A DNA stretch of 7,169 bases from an uncultured Lachnospiraceae bacterium (GCA_902782625.1 CACZNZ010000136.1:1-7169); one strand, 5' to 3'; numbered from the stretch's first letter, positions 1 through 6,358 are shown. The notes: generated from the letters alone by a model not told the origin. Made by a program: numbers and translations.

Positions 1-986
1 CTCTCCGAATATATGATCTCACATCCATATTCATCCATCTGGCGCAGAATCCTGTACAGGGAGGCTGCCACTGTCTCCGGATCCTGTTTCCCCCCTGCCT
101 CAGCAACCAGATCGGCATGATAAAACGGCACGGATTCCTTTGCCGCGATCACTCCGACTACCCTGCCTTCTGCCTGCTTTTGTTCTACCAGACTGTTGAT
201 CTTTGCCTGAACTTCCTTCTCCTCTCCTTCAACCAGGATCATCTGTCCTTTCGGCGCATAGTGCCGGTACTTCATTCCAGGTGCTTTGGCGACGACATTC
301 TCCGGCTTACGTTTACCGGCAATCGCCCGGTCTACCAGGATCTCATGCCCCAGCAGATCTTCTATCATCTTTTTCGTCACATATCCGGGACGAAGGATCA
401 TTGCCTTCTCCCCGGTCATATCCACTATCGTCGATTCGATTCCGATATCAACCGGACCGGCATCGATGATCATCGGGATTCTTCCATCCATATCCTCTAA
501 AACATGCTCCCCCAATGTGGGGCTTGGCCGTCCGGAAAGATTGGCGCTCGGCGCGGCGATCAGTCTTTCTGCAGCGTCGATCAGTCTGCCTGCCACAGGA
601 TGTGACGGCATCCTGATTGCTACGGTATCAAGTCCTCCTGTGGTAGCACGGGGTACAGTCTCTTTCCTCGGAAGAATCACGGTAAGAGGCCCCGGCCAGA
701 AGGCTTCCATCAGCTTCCTTGCCTCTTTGCTGACTTCCCTGGCAGCCTCATACGCCTGTTCGATCCTGCTGATATGGAAGATCAGCGGATTATCGGAAGG
801 CCGCCCTTTCGCAGCATAGATTCTCTCTGACGCAGACTCATTCATGGCATCTGCCCCCAAACCGTAAACCGTCTCCGTAGGGAATGCCACCAGGCCTCCC
901 TCCCGGATGATCTGTCCGGCTTTCTGCAATGCCGCCTCCTGCTCCTGCCGGGTCAGTCCCTTCCATCTGATATATTCTGTATGCAT
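1..986 (-). CDS. L-threonylcarbamoyladenylate synthase, Sua5 type (3' end cut by window edge)
   Basis: This cytoplasmic enzyme makes threonylcarbamoyl-AMP from threonine, bicarbonate and ATP, the first step of the t6A37 modification of ANN-decoding tRNAs. The 328 visible residues read in one open frame. The YrdC domain (about residues 8-205) shows VAFPTETVYGLGADA near the N-terminus, KGRPSDNPL, FWPGPLT, and SAN followed by IESTIVD. A linker with GMKYRHYAPK then leads to the Sua5-specific C-terminal domain, which separates it from the short TsaC/YrdC form. Sua5 proteins are usually about 340-350 residues, so only roughly the last 15-20 appear to be missing. Two adjacent ATG codons occur (989 and 986). 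I chose the second because it sits 6 nt from the GAGGAG site, while the first is only 3 nt away. It is transcribed divergently from mecA. Confidence 0.93.
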   Translation of the reverse strand, partial: MHTEYIRWKGLTRQEQEAALQKAGQIIREGGLVAFPTETVYGLGADAMNESASERIYAAKGRPSDNPLIFHISRIEQAYEAAREVSKEARKLMEAFWPGPLTVILPRKETVPRATTGGLDTVAIRMPSHPVAGRLIDAAERLIAAPSANLSGRPSPTLGEHVLEDMDGRIPMIIDAGPVDIGIESTIVDMTGEKAMILRPGYVTKKMIEDLLGHEILVDRAIAGKRKPENVVAKAPGMKYRHYAPKGQMILVEGEEKEVQAKINSLVEQKQAEGRVVGVIAAKESVPFYHADLVAEAGGKQDPETVAASLYRILRQMDEYGCEIIYSE

Positions 987-992
987 CATTCT

Positions 993-998
993 CTCCTC
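993..998 (-). promoter_or_regulatory. Ribosome binding site of the sua5-type gene
   Basis: GAGGAG on the minus strand lies just before two consecutive ATG codons. Spacing is 3 nt to the first and 6 nt to the second, which favours the second as the main start. Confidence 0.7.
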
Positions 999-1004
999 AG
1001 TACA

Positions 1005-1077
1005 AATCCCCTGATCTACTCTCCGACCAATCGAAGGATGTGTTGTCAAATCCATAAAGTGCTTTGGATCAGGGATT
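1005..1077 (-). promoter_or_regulatory. Possible structured 5' leader of the sua5-type gene
   Basis: The arms AATCCCTGATC (1077-1067 on the minus strand) and GATCAGGGGATT (1016-1005) are complementary except for one bulged base, so they can close a domain of about 73 nt. Inside it, CTTCGA-TTGG-TCGGAG (1036-1021) forms a six-pair hairpin with a four-base loop, and GGAT/ATCC (1053-1050 with 1039-1036) offers a short further stem, sharing one base with the hairpin. The domain ends 6 nt before the ribosome binding site. I recognise no known riboswitch or leader family, and no U-tract follows the closing stem. It may be a regulatory RNA, or only a fortuitous inverted repeat. Confidence 0.4.
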
Positions 1078-1116
1078 CTTCTTCCATTGGTATGTATGCA
1101 TAAACACATCAAAATT

Positions 1117-1122
1117 AGTATA
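1117..1122 (-). promoter_or_regulatory. Candidate extended -10 promoter of the sua5-type gene
   Basis: The minus strand reads TGGTATACT, a TATACT -10 box with the upstream TG of an extended -10. At 17 bp spacing the -35 is a weak TAGTCA (1145-1140), as expected where an extended -10 does the work. Transcription would begin near 1110 and give a leader of about 120 nt that contains the inverted repeat at 1005-1077. Confidence 0.5.
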
Positions 1123-1212
1123 CCACATGATTTCGGATTTGACTATGGCCACATCCTTCTTCCATATATTAATATTTTTAACAATATTTATCAAGTCTTT
1201 CAAAGATTCTTC

Positions 1213-1241
1213 TTTACATTTTCTTCTTTAATGGCTATACT
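1213..1241 (+). promoter_or_regulatory. Sigma-A-type promoter of mecA
   Basis: TTTACA (1213-1218) and TATACT (1236-1241) are separated by exactly 17 bp and lie in AT-rich DNA. The predicted start is near 1248, giving a short leader of about 26 nt. A small palindrome, TCTTT-C-AAAGA (1196-1206), lies just upstream of the -35 box. The rest of the divergent gap (about 1123-1212) is AT-rich and holds nothing else I can name. Confidence 0.65.
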
Positions 1242-1260
1242 ATGGCATATATCAATGAAC

Positions 1261-1264
1261 GGAG
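1261..1264 (+). promoter_or_regulatory. Ribosome binding site that sets the TTG start of mecA
   Basis: GGAG lies 9 nt before the TTG at 1274. The nearby ATG at 1269 is in another frame and reaches a stop after two codons, so it cannot be the start. Confidence 0.65.
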
Positions 1265-1273
1265 TGTAATGAT

Positions 1274-2035
1274 TTGAAGATAGAACGATTGAATGAAAAC
1301 CAGATACGCTGCACATTAAGCAAGGAAGATTTAACTTCCCGCAAATTGCAGCTTTCAGAGCTGACTCTCGGGTCCGAAAAAGCGAAAGATCTGTTCCAGG
1401 AGATGATGGAACAGGCCCAGCATGAAGTAGGTTTCCAGGCAGAGAATGCTCCACTGATGATTGATGCCATCCCGGTTTCTTCAGAGACGCTTGTGCTTGT
1501 CGTCACCAAAGTGGATAGCCCGGAAGTCTTTGACGAGCGAATTTCCCATCTGTCAAAACTTGCAGAGGCAGATTTTGAATTCGGTGCGGAAGAACCTTTC
1601 GATGAAGAAGTGGAAGCAGAAGAAGATGAAGAGAGTGTACCGGGCGAAGATGTCATGGGGTATCTCACAAGGAAAGCCGCCCAGATCCGTGAAGCCCTCG
1701 ACAGCATGCAGAAAGAAGAAAAAGAGGAACCGGATCTATCTTCCCTTTATCTGTCCTTTGATAATCTGACTGCAGCCGAAAGCTACTGCTCCTTTATCGC
1801 TCCCATCTTTGCCGGAGAAAGCAGACTGTACAAAGATACAACTGCCGGAAAGTATTTCCTCATCCTCGAAAGAGGCGCCAGCGAAGAAGAGCTGTTCCTG
1901 CGCGCACAGAATTTTGCCGCAGATTTTGCCCAGGAGTCAAACGATTCCTATGCAGCCGATGCCTTTTATGCAGAACATCATCACCTGATACTCGAAGAAG
2001 ATGCTGTGGCAACCCTGGCCGGGCTGCGAAGATAA
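1274..2035 (+). CDS. mecA: Adaptor protein MecA (ClpC/ClpP adaptor)
   Basis: MecA is a cytoplasmic adaptor that binds substrates through its N-terminal domain and delivers them to the ClpC unfoldase through its C-terminal domain. In Bacillus it controls competence and general proteolysis. The 253-residue protein begins MKIERLNENQIRCTLSKEDL, the typical family start. The N-terminal domain covers about residues 1-85. A strongly acidic, low-complexity linker follows (about 103-126, rich in E and D), and the C-terminal ClpC-binding domain runs from about 155 to 250, with LYLSFDNLTAAESYC, GKYFLILERG and EHHHLILEEDA. The length fits the family. The start is TTG, supported by the homologous N-terminus and a GGAG site. 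It has its own promoter and its own terminator, so it is monocistronic. The target proteins in this organism cannot be read from the sequence. Confidence 0.92.
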   Translation: MKIERLNENQIRCTLSKEDLTSRKLQLSELTLGSEKAKDLFQEMMEQAQHEVGFQAENAPLMIDAIPVSSETLVLVVTKVDSPEVFDERISHLSKLAEADFEFGAEEPFDEEVEAEEDEESVPGEDVMGYLTRKAAQIREALDSMQKEEKEEPDLSSLYLSFDNLTAAESYCSFIAPIFAGESRLYKDTTAGKYFLILERGASEEELFLRAQNFAADFAQESNDSYAADAFYAEHHHLILEEDAVATLAGLRR

Positions 2036-2055
2036 CATGGATTCTTTTAATAATT

Positions 2056-2080
2056 AAGCCGCTATCCGGCGGCTTTTTTT
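2056..2080 (+). terminator. Intrinsic terminator of mecA
   Basis: AAGCCGC (2056-2062) and GCGGCTT (2069-2075) form a seven-pair stem with a 6-nt loop. The run of T that begins at 2074 continues to 2080. It lies about 20 nt after the mecA stop. The minus strand has no T-run after the stem, so it probably works in one direction only. Confidence 0.85.
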
Positions 2081-2100
2081 GTTTGAACGTTAATGTTTGA

Positions 2101-2134
2101 CCTGGATTGATTCGTGGGCTATATGTTCCGTGGC
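2101..2134. repeat. Remnants of a further copy of the 118-bp repeat
   Basis: CCTGGATTGA (2101-2110) matches the right end of the full copies, and GTTCCGTGGC (2125-2134, followed after one differing base by CC) matches their left end. Neither piece is followed by the rest of the unit. This looks like the tail of one lost copy and the truncated head of another. Confidence 0.5.
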
Positions 2135-2144
2135 GCCGCGATTG

Positions 2145-2262
2145 CATTAGTTCCGTGGCTCCATATTCGGGCATATTCTCTTTCATCCCATGGCTTTTCC
2201 CTAATATTTAGGGTATTTCTATTGAATTCTTCCCTGTTTACCCGAACTCGGCCCTGGATTGA
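2145..2262. repeat. 118-bp palindrome-like intergenic repeat, copy 1
   Basis: This unit matches the one at 2272-2389 at 115 of 118 positions with no gaps. Nested complementary arms share one centre near 2206. CCGTGGCT (2153-2160) faces GGCCCTGG (2250-2257), TTCGGG (2166-2171) faces CCCGAA (2241-2246), and CCCTAA (2199-2204) faces TTAGGG (2208-2213) around a TAT loop. No start codon with a ribosome binding site gives a convincing protein. It resembles a short non-coding dispersed element, but I do not recognise the family. Confidence 0.85.
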
Positions 2263-2271
2263 GCCTTAAAA

Positions 2272-2389
2272 CATTAGTTCCGTGGCTCCATATTCGGGCA
2301 TATTCTCTTCCATCCCATGGCTTTTCCCTAATTTTTAGGGTATTTCTATTGAATTCTTCCCTGTTTACCCGAACTCAGCCCTGGATTGA
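2272..2389. repeat. 118-bp palindrome-like intergenic repeat, copy 2
   Basis: This is a second copy, 127 bp from the first, with a 9-bp spacer between them. The arms are CCGTGGCT (2280-2287) with AGCCCTGG (2377-2384), TTCGGG (2293-2298) with CCCGAA (2368-2373), and CCCTAA (2326-2331) with TTAGGG (2335-2340) around a TTT loop. Of the three differences from copy 1, one is in the apical loop, one turns an outer T-A pair into T-G, and one is in the unpaired interior. The minus-strand frames across it are chance openings. Confidence 0.85.
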
Positions 2390-2405
2390 TCTCCGAAATA
2401 AAAAT

Positions 2406-2461
2406 CGCGCCAGGAGGCGGTAGGATCTGTTTAATCAGTTCCCACGTTCTCCTGGCGCGAC
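2406..2461 (-). terminator. Long hairpin terminator of the riboflavin/DUF1858 block
   Basis: On the minus strand TCGCGCCAGGAG (2461-2450) is perfectly complementary to CTCCTGGCGCGA (2417-2406). The interior folds further: GTGGGA with TCCTAC (one G-U pair), then CTG with CAG around an ATTAAA loop, broken by a 3x3 internal loop and an A-A mismatch. In all, 21 pairs fit into 56 nt. TTTTTATTTC follows directly on the minus strand. The hairpin begins 21 nt after the stop of the DUF1858 gene. The plus strand has no T-run after it. Confidence 0.82.
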
Positions 2462-2482
2462 AGCGTACTTGATCTTCAGTTT

Positions 2483-2689
2483 TTATTTCTCTGCAAGATA
2501 CTTGTTGATCTGCTCGAGTACCATATCCGGATTCATGCCGTGAACGTAGCATGCTTCTTCGAGGCTTTCCATCTGGGAAGCGGGGCATCCTACACAGTGC
2601 ATTCCTGCCATCATCAGTACATTTGCAATTCCTATATCCATCTGAAGCATCTCACCAATCAGTGTCTGCTTTGTCACTACTGCTGACAT
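2483..2689 (-). CDS. DUF1858 domain protein with CxxC redox-type motif
   Basis: This small cytoplasmic protein of 68 residues consists of one DUF1858 domain, the family also described as the hybrid-cluster-protein-associated redox disulfide domain. The diagnostic part is GMHCVGCPAS, with Cys32 and Cys35 forming a CxxC pair. Cys47 lies nearby in the segment that follows (LEEACYVHG). The family's biochemical function is not established; a thiol/disulfide or metal-related role is inferred from the motif only. There is no signal peptide or membrane segment. AGGAGG lies 8 nt before the ATG, and a well-matched promoter lies in the 64-bp gap after ribH. The gene can therefore be expressed apart from the FMN-controlled operon as well as by read-through from it. 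It is the last gene before the terminator. Confidence 0.85.
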   Translation of the reverse strand: MSAVVTKQTLIGEMLQMDIGIANVLMMAGMHCVGCPASQMESLEEACYVHGMNPDMVLEQINKYLAEK

Positions 2690-2720
2690 TATTGTATCCT
2701 CCTGTCTGTTTTTGTAGTAA

Positions 2721-2749
2721 AGTATAGCCTAAACGATTTGAAAATGCAA
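2721..2749 (-). promoter_or_regulatory. Internal promoter before the DUF1858 gene
   Basis: On the minus strand TTGCAT (2749-2744) is followed by exactly 17 bp and TATACT (2726-2721). The -35 box begins 4 bp after the ribH stop codon. Transcription would start near 2714, just ahead of the AGGAGG site at 2703-2698. There is no terminator between ribH and this promoter. Confidence 0.65.
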
Positions 2750-2753
2750 GGGA

Positions 2754-3227
2754 CTATTTCCCGATCTCTTTGATTAGGTTGATCATCTCGATTGCTCCGA
2801 GTGCGCAGTCGTAACCCTTATTGCCTGCTTTGGTGCCGGCGCGTTCAATTGCCTGTTCGATATTTTCGGTGGTGATGATGCCGAACATTACTGGGATATT
2901 GGACTTAAGGCTTACCTGTGCTACTCCCTTGCTGACCTCGTTGCATACATAGTCATAATGTGTGGTGGAGCCTCGGATTACGGTGCCTAGTGCGATTACG
3001 GCATCATATTTGCCGGAGTCTACCATCTTCTGGCAGATCAGCGGAATCTCAAATGCACCGGGAACCCAGGCAACATCGATATTATCTTCTTTTACGCCGT
3101 GGCGTACCAGGCCGTCTACTGCGCCGCCGAGAAGTTTGGATACGATAAATTCATTAAATCTGGAACAAACGATACCGATTTTCTCTTCTCCGCCTACTAC
3201 TTTTCCTTCAAAAACATGTACTCCCAT
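2754..3227 (-). CDS. ribH: 6,7-dimethyl-8-ribityllumazine synthase
   Basis: RibH condenses 5-amino-6-ribitylaminouracil with 3,4-dihydroxy-2-butanone 4-phosphate to give 6,7-dimethyl-8-ribityllumazine, the penultimate step of riboflavin synthesis. It usually assembles into pentamers or icosahedral capsids. The 157-residue length is normal. Visible motifs are CSRFNEFI (residues 21-28), WVPGAFEIP (54-62), [14 protein letters not shown] (81-94) with the expected catalytic His90, [17 protein letters not shown] (115-131) with the phosphate-binding Arg129, and [14 protein letters not shown] near the end. No key residue is missing. AGGAGG precedes the ATG, and the gap to ribBA is only 24 nt, so the two are co-transcribed. 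Confidence 0.97.
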   Translation of the reverse strand: MGVHVFEGKVVGGEEKIGIVCSRFNEFIVSKLLGGAVDGLVRHGVKEDNIDVAWVPGAFEIPLICQKMVDSGKYDAVIALGTVIRGSTTHYDYVCNEVSKGVAQVSLKSNIPVMFGIITTENIEQAIERAGTKAGNKGYDCALGAIEMINLIKEIGK

Positions 3228-3251
3228 TGTATAATCCTCCTTGATTTATAT

Positions 3252-4457
3252 TTAGTAATGAGTAATATGTCCCATTTTTATCTGTTTTGTCTTTAAATAA
3301 AACATATCGTCTTCGTTGGCTTCCATCACGATGGGAACGCGCTCGACGATCTCAATGCCGTAGCCGGACAGTCCGACAACTTTGGCGGGATTATTTGTCA
3401 TCAAGCGAAGCTTTTTAATCCCTAAATCTGCCAGGATCTGTGCCCCGATTCCGTAATCTCTAAGATCTTCCGGGAAGCCGAGTGCCAGGTTGGCTTCGAC
3501 GGTATCAAGTCCGGTATCCTGCAGCTGATATGCTTTGAGTTTATTGATCAGTCCGATTCCGCGGCCTTCCTGTCTCATATAGATCAGGGCGCCTCTTCCT
3601 TCTTTCTCGATCATGCGGATGGCTGCTCTGTACTGCTGGCCGCAGTCGCATCTTCTAGACCCAAGCGCATCGCCTGTCAGGCACTCTGAGTGAACGCGGC
3701 AAAGAACGGGTTCACCATCGGATATGTCGCCTTTGACGATGGCAACATGATGTTCTCCGTTTAATTTATTGACATAGCCGAGAATCCGGAAATGCCCGTA
3801 ATGTGTCGGAAAATCTGCTTCTGCTTCCCGGCTTACGAAACTTTCAGTCTCTCTGCGGTACCGAATCAATTCTGCTACCGGAATGATACAGATTCCATGT
3901 TTTTTTGCAAATGTCATCAGCTCGGGCAATCTTGCAACCTCGCCTTCTTCATCGAGAATTCCGCAGCAAAGCCCCACCGGCCTGAATCCGGTCAGAACGG
4001 CTAAATCGACTGCTGCTTCTGTAAATCCTGTCCGTTTCATGACACCGCCTTTTCTGGCAATCTTCAAATAGACATGTCCCGGAGAACGAAAATCTTCTGG
4101 TTTTGCATCTTCCCTGCAGACAGCTAATGCTGTCTGGCACCGGTCTGCTGCCGAGATACCGTTTCCAACGGTTATCGCATCGACCGAGGCTTCGGGGACT
4201 TCCACATTTTTAAAGCTGCTTTTCCAAATGAGCTCGTTCTGTCCGATCTGCGCGGCAATCTCTTCCGTGATTCGCAAAGACAAAAGCCCTCTGGCGTGGG
4301 TGGACATAAAGTTCACCGCCTCAGGGGTCGCTTTTTCTCCGGCCATCATCAGGGCTCCTTCGGTGTCCTCTTCTTCATCTGCTGCCACGATGACCATCTT
4401 CCCCTCCCGGTAGGCTTCCATAGCCTCCTGCACGGTGTGAAACGTATAGTCCTTCAT
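3252..4457 (-). CDS. ribBA: RibBA fusion: GTP cyclohydrolase II with a degenerate DHBP synthase domain
   Basis: The 401-residue protein has the full two-domain RibBA layout. The C-terminal domain (about 206-401) is a complete GTP cyclohydrolase II, which opens GTP to 2,5-diamino-6-ribosylamino-pyrimidinone 5'-phosphate. It has [18 protein letters not shown] with zinc ligands Cys259, Cys270 and Cys272, then [30 protein letters not shown] and LMTNNPAK. The N-terminal domain (about 1-200) aligns with 3,4-dihydroxy-2-butanone 4-phosphate synthase and keeps GISAADR, RSPGH and TEAAVDL. However, the catalytic DEDRENEGD motif reads DEEEDTEGA (27-35), the RxGHT motif reads RTGFT (142-146, His to Phe), and the catalytic Glu in CE[LI] is Gly166. 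That half is probably inactive; this is inference. AGGAGG sits 9 nt before the ATG. The gene lies 50 nt after ribE. Confidence 0.93.
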   Translation of the reverse strand: MKDYTFHTVQEAMEAYREGKMVIVAADEEEDTEGALMMAGEKATPEAVNFMSTHARGLLSLRITEEIAAQIGQNELIWKSSFKNVEVPEASVDAITVGNGISAADRCQTALAVCREDAKPEDFRSPGHVYLKIARKGGVMKRTGFTEAAVDLAVLTGFRPVGLCCGILDEEGEVARLPELMTFAKKHGICIIPVAELIRYRRETESFVSREAEADFPTHYGHFRILGYVNKLNGEHHVAIVKGDISDGEPVLCRVHSECLTGDALGSRRCDCGQQYRAAIRMIEKEGRGALIYMRQEGRGIGLINKLKAYQLQDTGLDTVEANLALGFPEDLRDYGIGAQILADLGIKKLRLMTNNPAKVVGLSGYGIEIVERVPIVMEANEDDMFYLKTKQIKMGHITHY

Positions 4458-4507
4458 GAATGTGTTCCTCCTTTTATTTCAAGACTTGCTTGAGAAAATG
4501 CTTCCTC

Positions 4508-5173
4508 CTAAAACCCGTTTTCTGCCAGGAATTCCATGGTGATCCGTGACTCAGACGACGTTTCTTTTGCCTGTCCCGGCACCACGCCATAGGAGATCAG
4601 CTTTTCGATGTATTTACCTACCATATCATTTTCCAGATTAACGGTATCGCCCGGCTTTTTGTCAAGAAGCGTTGTGTGATACCCTGTGTGGGGAATGACA
4701 GATACTGCAAAACTTCCGGCATCCACCCGCGCCACTGTCAGACTGATACCGTCAATGGTGATGGAGCCTTTGTCAATAATGTATTTTAAGATCGAGGCGT
4801 CTGTGCCGACAACGATCCAGACTGCGTTGTCATCTTTCTCCATGGAAAGGATTCTGCCGGTTCCGTCGATATGGCCTGCCACAATATGCCCTCCAAAACG
4901 TCCGTCTGCTGCCATGGCACGTTCCAGGTTGACCTTGCTTCCGCCCTTCATCTCCCCGAGATTCGTCCTGTTAAGCGTCTCATGCATGACATCTACGCTG
5001 TAATTATGACTGGTCACTTTGGTCGCAGTCAGACAAACACCATTCAACGCAACGCTGTCTCCTTCTTTGAGATCGGACAGAACGGTCTTCGCCTTCACGG
5101 TGATCACTGCGGATTTCGCTCCTTTTCTTATGGATTCGATTTCCCCGACTTCTTCAATAATACCTGTAAACAT
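4508..5173 (-). CDS. ribE: Riboflavin synthase, alpha subunit
   Basis: This enzyme dismutates two molecules of 6,7-dimethyl-8-ribityllumazine into riboflavin and 5-amino-6-ribitylaminouracil, the last step of the pathway, and acts as a trimer. The 221 residues hold two tandem lumazine-binding repeats. The first has MFTGIIEEVGEI at the very N-terminus, then LNGVCLTAT and MHETLNRTNLG. The second has FGGHIVAGHIDGTGRI, then IDGISLTVA and IPHTGYHTTL. The length is slightly above the usual 200-215, with an ordinary C-terminal tail. The gene starts 8 nt after the ribD stop, and its ribosome binding site AGGAG overlaps that stop (TAGGAG), which indicates tight and probably coupled translation. In Bacillus nomenclature the same gene is often called ribE, in Escherichia ribC. 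Confidence 0.96.
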   Translation of the reverse strand: MFTGIIEEVGEIESIRKGAKSAVITVKAKTVLSDLKEGDSVALNGVCLTATKVTSHNYSVDVMHETLNRTNLGEMKGGSKVNLERAMAADGRFGGHIVAGHIDGTGRILSMEKDDNAVWIVVGTDASILKYIIDKGSITIDGISLTVARVDAGSFAVSVIPHTGYHTTLLDKKPGDTVNLENDMVGKYIEKLISYGVVPGQAKETSSESRITMEFLAENGF

Positions 5174-5181
5174 GTTTTCTC

Positions 5182-6297
5182 CTATCTACTGCACATTTTC
5201 TTCTCATACCGGATCAAAACGTCTTCCCCGAGCATCCGGATATCCTGAACACTAAACATCCAGGCATCCGCAGCCTTTTCAAGGCCCTGTCCTTCAACCG
5301 GCGTCTTCGCATCGGCTCCTCCAAAGATCTTCGGCGCTATATAACAGTAAGCACAATCTGCCGCACCTGCGCGCAGGATACTCTCATTAAGCGTTCCTCC
5401 GCCTTCTACCAGGATCCCGTCGATCTTCTCCTTACCAAGAGCCTGCAGAAATGCCGGAATGCTGACATGCCCGTCTTCTTCTGGAAGCAGCAGTACTTTC
5501 ACGCCAGCTTCTTCCAGTTTTTCTTTTTTTTCTGAAAGTCCAGGTGCATCAGCCACACAACCAATGATAACCGGGATTTCTCCTGCCGTCTTTACAAGGT
5601 TGGATGAAAGCGGCGTCCGCAGATGGCTGTCTGCCACAATACGCACAGGATTCCTTCCACCTTCGATTCTGCAGGTAAGCATCGGATCATCCGCCAGCAC
5701 GGTACCGATTCCAACCATGATTCCTTTGTAATGATTCCTTAATTTCTGGACATGGGCTCTGGCTTCCTCCCCAGTCACCCATTTTGAATCTCCTGTGTGA
5801 CAGGCGATCTTCCCGTCCATGGTCATGGCATATTTCAGGGCGATGTAAGGTAGCCCTGTTTTGATATAATGAAAAAAGACCGGATTTAAAGCATCACATT
5901 CTTCTTTTAGAAAATGTGTTGTCACCTTGATTCCTTTTTCTCTTAGCAGCTGATATCCTTTCCCGGATACGAGAGGGTTCGGATCATCAGATCCGACGAT
6001 CACCTCTTTGATCCCCTCTTCGATCAATGCCAGTGTACAGGGCGGCTGTTTTCCATGATGAGCACATGGCTCAAGCGTCACATAAATGGTGCTGCCGGTC
6101 AGATCATGTCCTGCTTCCTTCGCATGCGCGATAGCATTACGCTCCGCATGAAGCTGCCCGTAACACTCATGATAACCTTCGCCAAGCACTACTCCGTCAC
6201 GGACAATCACCGCTCCTACCAGAGGATTGGGATTCACCCGCCCGCTGCCCTTCTTCGCAAGCTCTATGGCTCTTCTCATATATTGTTCCTGTGGCAT
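5182..6297 (-). CDS. ribD: Bifunctional riboflavin biosynthesis deaminase/reductase
   Basis: RibD deaminates the pyrimidine product of GTP cyclohydrolase II and then reduces its ribose side chain with NADPH, giving 5-amino-6-ribitylaminouracil 5'-phosphate. The protein is 371 residues, a normal length. The N-terminal zinc deaminase domain (about 1-145) has HAERNA (His50, Glu52) and EPCAHHGKQPPC (Cys78, Cys87). The reductase domain (about 150-371) has ALKYAMTMDGKIA, GDSKWVTGEEAR, GIGTVLADDPMLT, NPVRIVADS and ILVEGGGTLNES. I chose the ATG at 6297 because AGGAG lies 7 nt before it and MPQEQYMRRAIELA matches the family start. The frame stays open 29 codons further upstream but only across the leader hairpins. 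It is the first gene after the FMN riboswitch. Confidence 0.96.
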   Translation of the reverse strand: MPQEQYMRRAIELAKKGSGRVNPNPLVGAVIVRDGVVLGEGYHECYGQLHAERNAIAHAKEAGHDLTGSTIYVTLEPCAHHGKQPPCTLALIEEGIKEVIVGSDDPNPLVSGKGYQLLREKGIKVTTHFLKEECDALNPVFFHYIKTGLPYIALKYAMTMDGKIACHTGDSKWVTGEEARAHVQKLRNHYKGIMVGIGTVLADDPMLTCRIEGGRNPVRIVADSHLRTPLSSNLVKTAGEIPVIIGCVADAPGLSEKKEKLEEAGVKVLLLPEEDGHVSIPAFLQALGKEKIDGILVEGGGTLNESILRAGAADCAYCYIAPKIFGGADAKTPVEGQGLEKAADAWMFSVQDIRMLGEDVLIRYEKKMCSR

Positions 6298-6304
6298 AAT
6301 ATAT

Positions 6305-6309
6305 CTCCT
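6305..6309 (-). promoter_or_regulatory. Ribosome binding site of ribD
   Basis: AGGAG on the minus strand, 7 nt before the ATG at 6297. It fixes that start against the open frame further upstream. It lies 8 nt after the end of the second leader hairpin and is not part of it, so simple occlusion by that stem is not obvious. Confidence 0.75.
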
Positions 6310-6317
6310 GTAATGTC

Positions 6318-6358
6318 GTATAAGTCCGGATTGCTCTCGCTGCGCACTGGACTTATAC
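6318..6358 (-). promoter_or_regulatory. Second hairpin in the ribD leader
   Basis: GTATAAGTCC (6358-6349) and GGACTTATAC (6327-6318) are perfectly complementary over ten bases, with a 21-nt loop that can add only a weak TGC/GCA stem. It follows the terminator-like hairpin after 8 nt and is itself followed by GACATTAC, not a U-tract, so it is not an ordinary terminator. It could be a spacer, a stability element, or a small inserted repeat. Confidence 0.55.

Noticed and set aside
286..819. Plus-strand open frame of 177 codons
   Set aside because: It is antisense to the well-supported sua5-type gene, has no family resemblance and is rich in Ser/Ile/Arg as expected for a shadow frame.
1005..1026. 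Tetrahydrofolate riboswitch, suggested by GGAGAGTAGAT on the minus strand
   Set aside because: Only this short string is similar. The rest of the THF aptamer core is absent and the coding region begins too soon after it.
1138..1144. CtsR-type heptad (TTTGACT) upstream of mecA
   Set aside because: Only a single heptad is present. The required second heptad at 3-bp spacing is missing on either side.
1860..2186. Minus-strand open frame of 108 codons over the mecA 3' end and repeat copy 1
   Set aside because: It overlaps mecA in antisense and the repeat, has no ribosome binding site, and its product is not recognisable.
2145..2389. CRISPR array
   Set aside because: Only two long 118-bp units with a 9-bp spacer, internal palindromes, and no cas genes; this is not CRISPR geometry.
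2346..2588. Minus-strand open frame of 80 codons over the terminator hairpin and repeat copy 2
   Set aside because: It overlaps the DUF1858 gene in another frame, runs through the terminator stem and has no ribosome binding site.
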